From NCBI GenBank assembly GCA_002359895.1, contig DEOB01000004.1, forward strand, positions 217,601-281,600: a stretch of 64,000 nt of DNA. Direction: 5' to 3'. Position numbers and translations under genes: made by a program. Numbering within the stretch: position 1 is the stretch's first letter; every line of letters starts with the position of its first letter. Positions 35,466-42,834 of this stretch are shown here, piece by piece. The notes under the pieces were generated by a model. It saw only the letters and a list, made by a program, of their open reading frames with translations, was not told where the DNA came from and ran no database searches. This DNA is from Stenotrophomonas sp. UBA2629 (GTDB lineage: Bacteria > Pseudomonadota > Gammaproteobacteria > Xanthomonadales > Xanthomonadaceae).

Positions 35466-36848
35466 TTAGCGCGCCAACACGGCCACCGCCGCTGCGGCCG
35501 CCTGAGCGCGCAGTTCCGGCACGGCCAGGCTCTCCCACAAGCGGCCAATACGCAGGCTGCCCAGCACCTGTACGCGCGGCTCGATTGCGCCGTCGGCATC
35601 GATCAGGCTGCCGTCAGGCGCGCTGTCGATACCCATGCCGTGCGGCCCAGGCCGGCCAAGGCCGCTGCCCAGCAACTGCTGCAGCAAGGCATTACGCATG
35701 GCCTGCGCACGCATCTCCACGCCGGTGGCGTTGATGACGTATTGCACGTCCAGTTGGAACGGATGGCGGCGCTTGTCCAAGGCCGTGAGCTGGATGCAGG
35801 CGCCATCGGCAAATGCGGTTTCCAGCCGCCCCCGGTGCAACTGCAATCGGCCTTGCTGCTGCAGTTCCATCAACTGCGCATGTACGGGCGCAGCGATGCG
35901 GTGGCGGTGTACGTCCCAGTAGCGCACCACGTGCCGCAGGAAGCGGCGCTGGTCGTCAAACGACAAGGTCTGCCACAGCGCCTGCCCCATCGGGCGGATG
36001 CGCTCCATCACGTTCTGCCACGGAATACCGCGCTCGGCCGCTTCGGCAGCATATTGCCGCAACGCATGCAGGCGCTGGCGCAGGTCCATTTTCAACAAGG
36101 GTTCGGGGTCGTAATCGGCAGCCGGCCCTTTGGCGTGTGGCAACGGCAGCAGCGCGTGCCGTGACAGCACATGGATACGCCCGCGATGCCCGCTGGCCTG
36201 CAACGACACCACGGTGTCGGCCATGCTCAACCCGGAGCCGACAATGGCCACATCCGCCGTAGTGGCGATGGCGCGCACGGCATCGAAATCCCAGGCTTCC
36301 ACGCGCTTGCCGTCCGGCAACGAGCCTGCACCGCGTGCAGGCAGCGGACGCAACGCATTGCCCGTAGCCAACACCACACGATGCGCGCGCAGCTGCTGGC
36401 CCGAGGCCAAGGTCAGTTGAAAGCCTGCATCGTCACGGTCCAACGCCTGTACACGCTCGGCGCGGATTTCCAATTGCGCCGGGCTGCTTTCCACCGCCTG
36501 TTGAAGGCGATGGCGCAGGTAATCGGCAAAATGGCTGCGCGGCACAAACTGCGTTGCCAGCGTGTCACGTTCAACGCCGGGGAAGGCCCGCACCTCCAAC
36601 AGGTAGTCGAGGAAATCCTCCACCTTGTCGGGGAAGCCACCCATCTTGCCGGCCGGTACGTTGAGCAGATGCTCCGGGTACACCGTGGCATAAGCCACAC
36701 CACGCGCCAACGGCAGCGACGGTTCGACAATCAGCACGCGCAGCGGCTGTTGCGCGCCGCGCAGCATGCCGATGGCGGCAAGGACGCCGGCAGCACCGCC
36801 ACCGATGATGGCCACATCACACGGCCCGGAAGTATCAACTACGCTCAT
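35466..36848 (-). CDS. FAD/NAD(P)-binding protein (COG4529-like)
   Basis: 460 residues with an N-terminal dinucleotide-binding motif AIIGGGAAGVLAA at about 13 and a second Rossmann element ADVAIVGSGLSMADTV at about 170. Belongs to the FAD_NAD_binding_9 type of uncharacterised flavoproteins; the substrate is unknown. Start at ATG 36848 (MSVVDTSG) stands eight bases after a TACAAT box, so it is predicted leaderless; an in-frame GTG 24 bases earlier lies in the promoter. Ends 44 bases before uvrD's ATG. Confidence 0.85.
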   Translation of the reverse strand: MSVVDTSGPCDVAIIGGGAAGVLAAIGMLRGAQQPLRVLIVEPSLPLARGVAYATVYPEHLLNVPAGKMGGFPDKVEDFLDYLLEVRAFPGVERDTLATQFVPRSHFADYLRHRLQQAVESSPAQLEIRAERVQALDRDDAGFQLTLASGQQLRAHRVVLATGNALRPLPARGAGSLPDGKRVEAWDFDAVRAIATTADVAIVGSGLSMADTVVSLQASGHRGRIHVLSRHALLPLPHAKGPAADYDPEPLLKMDLRQRLHALRQYAAEAAERGIPWQNVMERIRPMGQALWQTLSFDDQRRFLRHVVRYWDVHRHRIAAPVHAQLMELQQQGRLQLHRGRLETAFADGACIQLTALDKRRHPFQLDVQYVINATGVEMRAQAMRNALLQQLLGSGLGRPGPHGMGIDSAPDGSLIDADGAIEPRVQVLGSLRIGRLWESLAVPELRAQAAAAAVAVLAR

Positions 36849-36855
36849 TGGCCCG

Positions 36856-36861
36856 ATTGTA
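36856..36861 (-). promoter_or_regulatory. -10 box (TACAAT) of the flavoprotein gene
   Basis: TACAAT on the - strand, seven bases before the ATG, with no SD between; predicted leaderless start. Confidence 0.5.
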
Positions 36862-36944
36862 GGCGATGCCACGTAATTACCTGATGCCTTGGACGCATGT
36901 GCTCATGGGCGATGCAGCGTTGCTTTTTCATACGGCTGAAACAC

Positions 36945-36968
36945 AAAACCCGCCTTTCGGCGGGTTTT
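36945..36968. terminator. Bidirectional terminator of rpmB-rpmG
   Basis: Ten-bp stem AAAACCCGCC/GGCGGGTTTT with a four-base loop; the stem's own A/T ends give a U-run on either strand. It lies 33 bases past the rpmG stop. Confidence 0.85.
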
Positions 36969-37001
36969 GCTTGGAACGGTAAACCAGGTAATCCCGAGGG
37001 A

Positions 37002-37166
37002 TTACTTGATCTTGCCTTCCTTGTACAGAACGTGCTTACGAACAACCGGGTCGTACTTCAGGAATTCCATCTTCGCCGGGGTGTTCTTCTTGTTCTTGTC
37101 GGTCGTGTAGAAGTGGCCAGTGCCGGCCGAGGAAATCATACGGACCTTATCGCGCTTACCTGCCAT
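37002..37166 (-). CDS. rpmG: 50S ribosomal protein L33
   Basis: 54 residues, MAGKRDKVRMISSAGTGHFY at the start and lysine-rich KNKKNTPAKMEFLKYDP in the middle, ending KEGKIK. Basic protein of the large subunit. The start is fixed by GAGGAG nine bases upstream. The second gene of the usual rpmB-rpmG pair, 13 bases after rpmB. This is the zinc-motif-free form: it has no CXXC pairs. Confidence 0.96.
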   Translation of the reverse strand: MAGKRDKVRMISSAGTGHFYTTDKNKKNTPAKMEFLKYDPVVRKHVLYKEGKIK

Positions 37167-37179
37167 GATCGTTTACTCC

Positions 37180-37416
37180 TCAGACCTTTTCGCCGCGCGC
37201 ACGCAGCTCAGCCAGAACGGAATCAATGCCGTTCTTGTCGATGGTGCGCAGTGCATGCGCGGAAACACGAAGCTTTACCCAGCGGTTCTCGCTGGCAACC
37301 CAGAAACGGCGCTCGTGCAGGTTGGGCAGGAAACGACGACGGGTCTTGTTGTTGGCGTGCGAGACGTTGTTACCCGTCTGCACTCCCTTGCCGGAAACTT
37401 GGCATACGCGGGACAT
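37180..37416 (-). CDS. rpmB: 50S ribosomal protein L28
   Basis: 78 residues, MSRVCQVSGKGVQTGNNVSH, followed by NNKTRRRFLPNLHERRFW. Large-subunit protein. GAGG stands nine bases before the ATG at 37416, which is chosen over a longer frame. Transcribed with rpmG from a promoter about 170 bases upstream, leaving an unusually long structured leader. Confidence 0.96.
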   Translation of the reverse strand: MSRVCQVSGKGVQTGNNVSHANNKTRRRFLPNLHERRFWVASENRWVKLRVSAHALRTIDKNGIDSVLAELRARGEKV

Positions 37417-37518
37417 TGCGCACCTCGGTAGTGATTGTGTCGCCCCGTAGCCCGGGGGACGGCGGCCTCGATGGTTGCCCACCACACATCATGAGAATCA
37501 AAGGGTTACGCTGGCGTT

Positions 37519-37553
37519 GGGCGGCCGGGGACGTGCTCCCGGGGGCGCCGCCC
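37519..37553 (-). other. Strong stem-loop in the rpmB leader
   Basis: GGGCGG pairs with CCGCCC, and inside it CCGGGA with TCCCGG (one bulge), giving a GC-rich hairpin within the ~160-nt 5' leader predicted from the rpmB promoter. No U-run follows, so it is not an obvious terminator; it could be an autoregulatory r-protein leader or a stabiliser. Function is not known. Confidence 0.4.
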
Positions 37554-37582
37554 GGCACGAAACCGGACACAGCGAGCCGCGC

Positions 37583-37611
37583 AGTATGCCGGCAAACAAA
37601 GGCCAGCGCAA
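37583..37611 (-). promoter_or_regulatory. Sigma-70 promoter of rpmB-rpmG
   Basis: On the - strand TTGCGC (37611-37606), a 17-base spacer and CATACT (37588-37583). It lies directly at the 3' end of the preceding LysR gene; transcription would start near 37576. Confidence 0.6.
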
Positions 37612-37612
37612 G

Positions 37613-38533
37613 TTACCCACAGCCCGCACCCGGACTCCCCCCGCCCATCGTCTCCACCACCCAATCGATGAACACCCGCAACCGATGGCTCATGTGCCGG
37701 TTCGGCGGAAACATCACATGCATCGGCATCGGCGGCAGCTGCCAGTCCTGCAGCAGTGGCTGCAGTTCGCCACGGGCTACGTGGGGAGCGGCCATGTAGT
37801 CGGGAAGCGCGATCACGCCAAGCCCCGCCAAGCCGGCGGCCAGACAGGCTTGGCCCTCATCGAAGGCCAGCCGGTACGCCCCCTGGATGTCCACCCGCTC
37901 TGCGCCGCGGTGTGCCGGAAGGGTCCGCACGCGGCCACTGCGCGAACTGATGAACCCCACGATGTGATGATCCGGCCCCTCCAGCGCCCGCGGATGCCCG
38001 GGAATTCCGAAGCGCTGCACGTAGCCCGGGCTGGCGTGGAACCCGAGCGGCAGACTGCGCAAGGGCCGCGCCACCAGCGCCGGGTCGGCCGGGCTGCCAC
38101 CACGGATCACGCAGTCAACGTTGTCAGCAATGACGTCCACCTCGCGGTCGCTGACCCCGATGTCCAGTTGGATGTCCGGGTAACGCGCCTGAAACACCGG
38201 TAACGCCGGAATCAACAGCAGCCGCGCGAAGGGCCCGGGCACATCAATGCGCAGGCGTCCTCGTGGCTGCTGGGCGGCATCGCCCAGGCCGCCCTCGACC
38301 TCCTCCAGTTCTGCCAGCAGGCGCGCGATGCGCGGGTAGTAAGCCGCTCCATCAGCAGTGACACTGACCCGCCGCGTGGTCCGGTTGAGCAGCCGCAGGC
38401 GCAGGTGCGCCTCCAACTGCTGCACCAGCTGGGTGACCGTGGTACGGCTGAGCTGCAAGGTGTGCGCGGCACGGGTGAAGCTGCCGGTTTCCACCACCCG
38501 GGCAAAGGCCCGCATCGCTTCGAAGCGGTCCAT
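37613..38533 (-). CDS. LysR-family transcriptional regulator
   Basis: 306 residues: winged helix-turn-helix at 1-60 (FTRAAHTLQLSRTTVTQLV as the recognition part) and a LysR substrate-binding domain after about residue 90. The start at 38533 gives the family's usual MDRFEAM opening; ATG 38548 would add MASRS. Divergent from the RidA gene, which it may regulate. The N-terminal and effector domains resemble the group controlling small oxidoreductases; the effector is unknown. Confidence 0.88.
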   Translation of the reverse strand: MDRFEAMRAFARVVETGSFTRAAHTLQLSRTTVTQLVQQLEAHLRLRLLNRTTRRVSVTADGAAYYPRIARLLAELEEVEGGLGDAAQQPRGRLRIDVPGPFARLLLIPALPVFQARYPDIQLDIGVSDREVDVIADNVDCVIRGGSPADPALVARPLRSLPLGFHASPGYVQRFGIPGHPRALEGPDHHIVGFISSRSGRVRTLPAHRGAERVDIQGAYRLAFDEGQACLAAGLAGLGVIALPDYMAAPHVARGELQPLLQDWQLPPMPMHVMFPPNRHMSHRLRVFIDWVVETMGGGSPGAGCG

Positions 38534-38666
38534 TGAGCGGCTCGCCATTGTTTGAAATTGCCAATCAATCTAGGCCGATAATTGCGGTTTATCCAGACAG
38601 AAATGCCAAAGACGATAGGCATCCTGCTGGCGCGATCCGCGCGCCGCCTCATCTGGACCCTTCCCC

Positions 38667-39056
38667 ATGTCGCACCGTGACGTCGTCTTTCCAACCGGCC
38701 GCCAGGCGCTGTACGAGCACAACCGCTATTCGCCGGCCATCCGTTCCAATGGTTTCCTGTTCGTGTCCGGCCAGGTCGGCAGCCGGGAGGACGGCTCGCC
38801 CGAGCCGGATTTTGACGCCCAGGTGCGGCGCGCCTTCGACAACCTCAATGCGGTGTTGGCGGCGGCCGGCTGCACGTTCGACGACGTGATTGATGTAACC
38901 GTGTTCCTGGTGGATGCGGAAAAGAACTTCGCCAAGGCCTGGGCAATCGTGCCCGAGTATTGGGGCCAGGCGCCGCACCCCACCCTGACCGGGATCGGCG
39001 TGAACTGGCTGTATGGCTTTCAGTTCGAGATCAAGGTGATCGCCAAGCTGCCCTGA
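38667..39056 (+). CDS. RidA family protein (Rid enamine/imine deaminase-like)
   Basis: 129 residues of the YjgF/YER057c/UK114 fold: SPAIRSNGFLFVSGQVG, then DNLNAVLAAAGCTFDDVIDV and the C-terminal FEIKVIAKLP. True RidA members need an Arg in the IPRxxR-type position near the C terminus, which is absent here, so this is more likely a Rid2-7 type protein than RidA itself. Divergent from a LysR gene. Confidence 0.85.
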   Translation: MSHRDVVFPTGRQALYEHNRYSPAIRSNGFLFVSGQVGSREDGSPEPDFDAQVRRAFDNLNAVLAAAGCTFDDVIDVTVFLVDAEKNFAKAWAIVPEYWGQAPHPTLTGIGVNWLYGFQFEIKVIAKLP

Positions 39057-39087
39057 CCGGCGTCGGGCGCGGCACGCCTACCGGCGC

Positions 39088-39777
39088 TCACTCGGGTGCG
39101 AACTCCAGTGTCCGCCGCCAGCGCAGCGGTGTGTCCGCCCGGGCTGGGTCCGGCCCGAACCGCGTCAGCCAACCGGCGGCCAGCGCGCGTTCGCGCAGGC
39201 GCTCACCCACGCCTTCGGCAACCTCCACTTCGACATGCGTCACCTTGCCCTGCGCGTCCACGTCCATCGCCCAGACCAGCTTGCCCACCCACTCCGCCGG
39301 CGGGATGGAGGCATCGTAATTGGGCCGGCCCGCCACGTAGGGGGCATCGTGCCGCTGGTACAGCGGCGAATCTTGCAGTCGGTGATCCACGCGGACGGTG
39401 CCGCTGCCTGTGCGGCCGTCACCCAGTAGGGCCTGCACGGTCCATGTGCCGGCGACGCCGGCCGTACCCAGCGCCGCGGCGTAACACTGTTTGCGGCCAC
39501 GGTAGTCGTCATGGGCTGTGCGCGAGATGCGGGTTCCCTCGGCATCGAGGATGTCTATCTGCAGCCCGCCCACATCGGTGTCCTCGACATTGGCGGCTAC
39601 ACAGATGCGGTGGTCATGTTGGCCATCGGCAATGAACAGGCCGGTCTGCGAGCGCGCAAGCGCGGCGGCCGGAGTCTGCTCCCACAGGAATTCAACATAG
39701 ACATCATCTGCGGCCTGTGCGGCGGCGCTGGTCAAGGCCAGCAGCAGGCTCAGCACACCGATGGAGGCTCTTCTCAT
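39088..39777 (-). CDS. Periplasmic protein with TonB-like C-terminal domain
   Basis: 229 residues with a signal peptide (IGVLSLLLALTSAAAQA) and no membrane anchor after it. The last ~75 residues (AEWVGKLVWAMDVDAQGKV onward) resemble the TonB C-terminal fold; the first part (about 25-140) is a beta-rich domain. Without a cytoplasmic helix it is not a standard energy transducer. Start at 39777 (MRRASIG); the longer frame adds unrelated residues. Function unknown. Confidence 0.7.
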   Translation of the reverse strand: MRRASIGVLSLLLALTSAAAQAADDVYVEFLWEQTPAAALARSQTGLFIADGQHDHRICVAANVEDTDVGGLQIDILDAEGTRISRTAHDDYRGRKQCYAAALGTAGVAGTWTVQALLGDGRTGSGTVRVDHRLQDSPLYQRHDAPYVAGRPNYDASIPPAEWVGKLVWAMDVDAQGKVTHVEVEVAEGVGERLRERALAAGWLTRFGPDPARADTPLRWRRTLEFAPE

Positions 39778-39925
39778 TGCCGCTTCGTTCCCGCGATGCA
39801 AAGGCCGATCTTCATCCGTGTGGCAACACACGTGCAACACGATGACATCCATATCCAACACGCCGCAGCCATCGGCCGTTACCTGAACCGGAAATTCCGA
39901 CGAATTCCCGAGATGTCCATTGATA

Positions 39926-39955
39926 TTGTATCCACGGCCCACCCCTTGCTAGTTT
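39926..39955 (+). promoter_or_regulatory. Promoter of the czcI-CBA operon, predicted leaderless
   Basis: TTGTAT (39926-39931), an 18-base spacer and TAGTTT (39950-39955) with an extended -10 TGC before it. The czcI-like ATG at 39963 stands eight bases after the -10 box with no SD. No MerR-type dyad with a 19-base spacer was seen. Confidence 0.5.
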
Positions 39956-39962
39956 GCCCCGC

Positions 39963-40310
39963 ATGCGCCGGATCACCCGCAACCTGAGTACCTACCTGCT
40001 GATGCTGCTGATCGCGGCATTTGTGGTGGTGCCTGCGGCTGATGCACTGGCGTGTGCGTTGGAACCGCACCCCACCGTTGTACACACCGGCGCCGTAGCC
40101 CATGACGCCGACGGCCAGGGCAAAGCCAGCAGCGACCACGCACTCAACGATGCCTGTGGTCACAACCATTGCCACCACTCCACGGTAAGCCTGCCGGCGA
40201 TTCACGTGACGGCACTTGTTACGCCGCTGCTGGCAAGTTGGATGAATGTTGGCGATGCCGCGACCTACGCCGTCGCACACGACGAGTTGGCACGACCTCC
40301 CCGGGCATGA
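39963..40310 (+). CDS. CzcI-like small His-rich periplasmic protein
   Basis: 115 residues with a signal peptide (YLLMLLIAAFVVVPAADALA) and a metal-binding-looking cluster CGHNHCHH at about 75. In czc operons a small protein of this length (CzcI) precedes czcCBA and modulates metal response. Identity rests on size, His motif and position before czcC; the sequence itself is not a firm match. Ends 55 bases before czcC, with a palindrome CCCGCAATTGCGGG in the gap. Confidence 0.6.
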   Translation: MRRITRNLSTYLLMLLIAAFVVVPAADALACALEPHPTVVHTGAVAHDADGQGKASSDHALNDACGHNHCHHSTVSLPAIHVTALVTPLLASWMNVGDAATYAVAHDELARPPRA

Positions 40311-40365
40311 GCTGAGCGCACCCCGCAATTGCGGGCTCCCGTTTCACTCATAACCGGAATTTTCT

Positions 40366-41619
40366 ATGTCGATCCTGACACGTCGGTCGCCGCGCGCGAC
40401 CGTCTGGGTCGTTGCCGTGCTGTTGGGCGTGAGCCCTGCGGTGCCGGTAGCGGCGCAGACCGCACCTTCGTATGACGCATTGCTTGAGCGCCTGGACCAG
40501 TTGCCCGGCGCCCGCGTGGGCACCGCACTGGCCGAAGCCGCTGACGCCCGCGCCGAGCAGGCCCGGGCACTGCCCAACCCTTCGCTGTCCTATTCCGCCG
40601 AAAACGCCTGGGGCAGCGGCAGCTATGGCGGCATGGGCAAAGCCGACACCCTGCTCACCTTGTCCCAGCCGTTGGAAATCTGGGGCCAGCGCGGTGCCCG
40701 CGTCCGCGCCGCACAGGCCGAGGCACAGGCCGCCGCACTACGCGGCACGCAGAGCCGCAGCGATGTGGCCAGCCAATTGGCAGCGGCCTATGCACAGGCC
40801 GAAAGCGCGCTGCGCCGCTTCACCTTTGCCACGGAAGCACTGACCCTGATCCGCGAGGACGCCGCCGCGGTCACCGCCATGGTTGAAGAAGGCCGCGAAC
40901 CGCAACTGCGCGCGGTGCAGGCACAGAGTGAAGTGGCCAATGCCAACGCTGCTCTGGACGAAGCACAGGCGTTCCGCGATGCGGCACTGGCGCGACTGGC
41001 CGGCATGGCGCTGCTGGATGCGCCGGTGCAGTCCATCAACGAGAGCCTGCTTGATCGCGCACCGCCGCTGCCACGCGGCGTGGGCAATGCAGCATTGGCG
41101 GTCCGTGTGGCCGAAGCCGAAGCCGACAGCGCCGGACGCCTGGTTGAGGTGGAGCGCAAACGCGCCCTGCCCGACCTGAGTGCCACCGTCGCGCAGACGC
41201 GTTTTCGCGAAAGCAGCGAGCGCGCCTACAACCTGGGCATCAGCCTCACCGTGCCGTTGTTCGACCGCAACCGTGGCGGCATCCGCGCCGCCCATGCCGA
41301 CCAACGCGCCGCCGATGCGCGGGTGGAACAGCAGCGCCGCGACAGCGAAGCGGAACGGTTGTCCGCGATTGCCGGACTGAAAGCCGCCGGCAGCCGCACC
41401 CGCGCCGCCGATGAAAGCGTGGTCGCCGCCGAGGAAGCCTATCGGCTGGCACGCGTGGGCTTTGATGCCGGGCGTATTTCGCAGCTGGAACTGCGCAGCA
41501 CCCGCAGCACCCTCATCGCCGCACGCGGCACCGCCGTGGACGCACGTCTGTCGCGGGTTGCCGCGGAAATCGATCTCGCCCGCCTCGAAGGGCGCGCACC
41601 GTTTGTGGAGGCACCATGA
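40366..41619 (+). CDS. czcC: CzcC-like outer-membrane efflux protein
   Basis: 417 residues, signal peptide (to about residue 32), then the TolC-family coiled-coil/beta-barrel pattern with long alpha-helical repeats (AEAQAAALRGTQSRSDV; RVEQQRRDSEAERLSAI). Outer-membrane channel of the CzcCBA complex. Its stop overlaps the start of czcB by four bases. The metal-resistance assignment comes from the neighbouring HME-type pump. Confidence 0.88.
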   Translation: MSILTRRSPRATVWVVAVLLGVSPAVPVAAQTAPSYDALLERLDQLPGARVGTALAEAADARAEQARALPNPSLSYSAENAWGSGSYGGMGKADTLLTLSQPLEIWGQRGARVRAAQAEAQAAALRGTQSRSDVASQLAAAYAQAESALRRFTFATEALTLIREDAAAVTAMVEEGREPQLRAVQAQSEVANANAALDEAQAFRDAALARLAGMALLDAPVQSINESLLDRAPPLPRGVGNAALAVRVAEAEADSAGRLVEVERKRALPDLSATVAQTRFRESSERAYNLGISLTVPLFDRNRGGIRAAHADQRAADARVEQQRRDSEAERLSAIAGLKAAGSRTRAADESVVAAEEAYRLARVGFDAGRISQLELRSTRSTLIAARGTAVDARLSRVAAEIDLARLEGRAPFVEAP

Positions 41620-42824
41620 CTCTGTCCCGTTATTCCCCGCTGATCAGCGGCCTGTTGCTGTCCGCTCTGCTTGCCGGTTGCGCCGGCAACGCCCAGCCTC
41701 CCGCCACCAACGCAGCCGCCACTGAAAAGAACGCCGATGACGACGGCCACGGTCATGCCGCCGATGGCAAAGACGGCACCTCGGCACAAGCATCCACTGA
41801 AGAAGCCAACGGCGATGAAGGCCAGGTACTGCTCACCGATGAGCAGATCAAAGCCTCCGGCATCCAGGTGGTTGCGGTAGGCCGTGGCGGTGGCAGCTCC
41901 ACCCGCTTGGCCGGCCGTGTGGAACCCTCGATAGGCGCGCGCGCTTCCGTAGCGTCCACCGTCACCGGCCGCGTTGAACGTGTGCTGGTCGCGCCCGGCA
42001 CGGCGGTGAAGCAGAACCAGGCCTTGGTCGTGGTGATCAGCGGTGAAGCAGCCGTGTTCCGCGCCAACGCCGTCGCCGCTGCGGCCGAGGCCGAAGCCGC
42101 GCGCCTGGCCCATGGCCGCGACAAGGCACTGGTGGAACAGGGCGTGGTCGCCCGCCAGGAACTGGAAAGCTCGCGCGCACGCTCGCTGGCCGCACAGGCG
42201 CAAGCCGCCGCCGCACAGGCACAGGCAGCCGCCAACGGCTCGCCGGACAGCAGCGGCCGCGTGCGCATCACCAGCCCGGTGGCCGGCATCGTCGGCAACG
42301 TGCAGGTCACGCCCGGCGGCGTGGTTGCCGCCGGCAGCCCGGTGGCCGATGTCTCCGACCCCACTTTGAACGAGCTGGTGTTCACCGCACCGCCCGTGTT
42401 GGCCGCGCAGGTCACGCCCGGCATGACGCTGGAAGTCAGCACCCCCACCGGCAACTTTGCTGCGACCGTCACCGGTGTTGCCGCCGATGTGCGCCAACTC
42501 GGTGGCGCCGCGGTGATCCGCGCCACGCCAGTGGATGCCGCACTGCCGCCGGCTGGCTCGCCGGTGTCGGCGGTGGTGGTGACCGGAAACCAGAGTGGCG
42601 TGATGAGCGTGCCGGCCGATGCCCTGCAGAACGTCGATGGCCGCAGCGCGGTGTTCATCAGCGTCGATGGCGGCTTCAAAGCGCAGCCGGTGTTGGCTGG
42701 CCGTCGCGCCGGTGATCGCATCGAAATTCTTGGTGGTTTGAGTGGCGATGAACGCATCGTTGCCGCCAACGCCTTCCTGCTCAAGGCCGAGTTGGCCAAG
42801 GGCGAAGCCGAGCACGGCCACTAA
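41616..42824 (+). CDS. czcB: CzcB-like periplasmic adaptor (membrane-fusion) protein
   Basis: 402 residues with a lipoprotein signal (LLLSALLAGC, Cys at 22), a low-complexity linker with GHGH, then lipoyl-hairpin-barrel domains: VEPSIGARASVASTVTG, the alpha-hairpin at about 145-210 and ITSPVAGIVGNVQVTPGG. Joins CzcA to CzcC across the periplasm. The His-Asp-rich N terminus may bind Zn2+/Co2+/Cd2+. Overlaps czcC by 4 nt. Confidence 0.9.
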   Translation: MTLSRYSPLISGLLLSALLAGCAGNAQPPATNAAATEKNADDDGHGHAADGKDGTSAQASTEEANGDEGQVLLTDEQIKASGIQVVAVGRGGGSSTRLAGRVEPSIGARASVASTVTGRVERVLVAPGTAVKQNQALVVVISGEAAVFRANAVAAAAEAEAARLAHGRDKALVEQGVVARQELESSRARSLAAQAQAAAAQAQAAANGSPDSSGRVRITSPVAGIVGNVQVTPGGVVAAGSPVADVSDPTLNELVFTAPPVLAAQVTPGMTLEVSTPTGNFAATVTGVAADVRQLGGAAVIRATPVDAALPPAGSPVSAVVVTGNQSGVMSVPADALQNVDGRSAVFISVDGGFKAQPVLAGRRAGDRIEILGGLSGDERIVAANAFLLKAELAKGEAEHGH

Positions 42825-42834
42825 GGAGTCGCCC

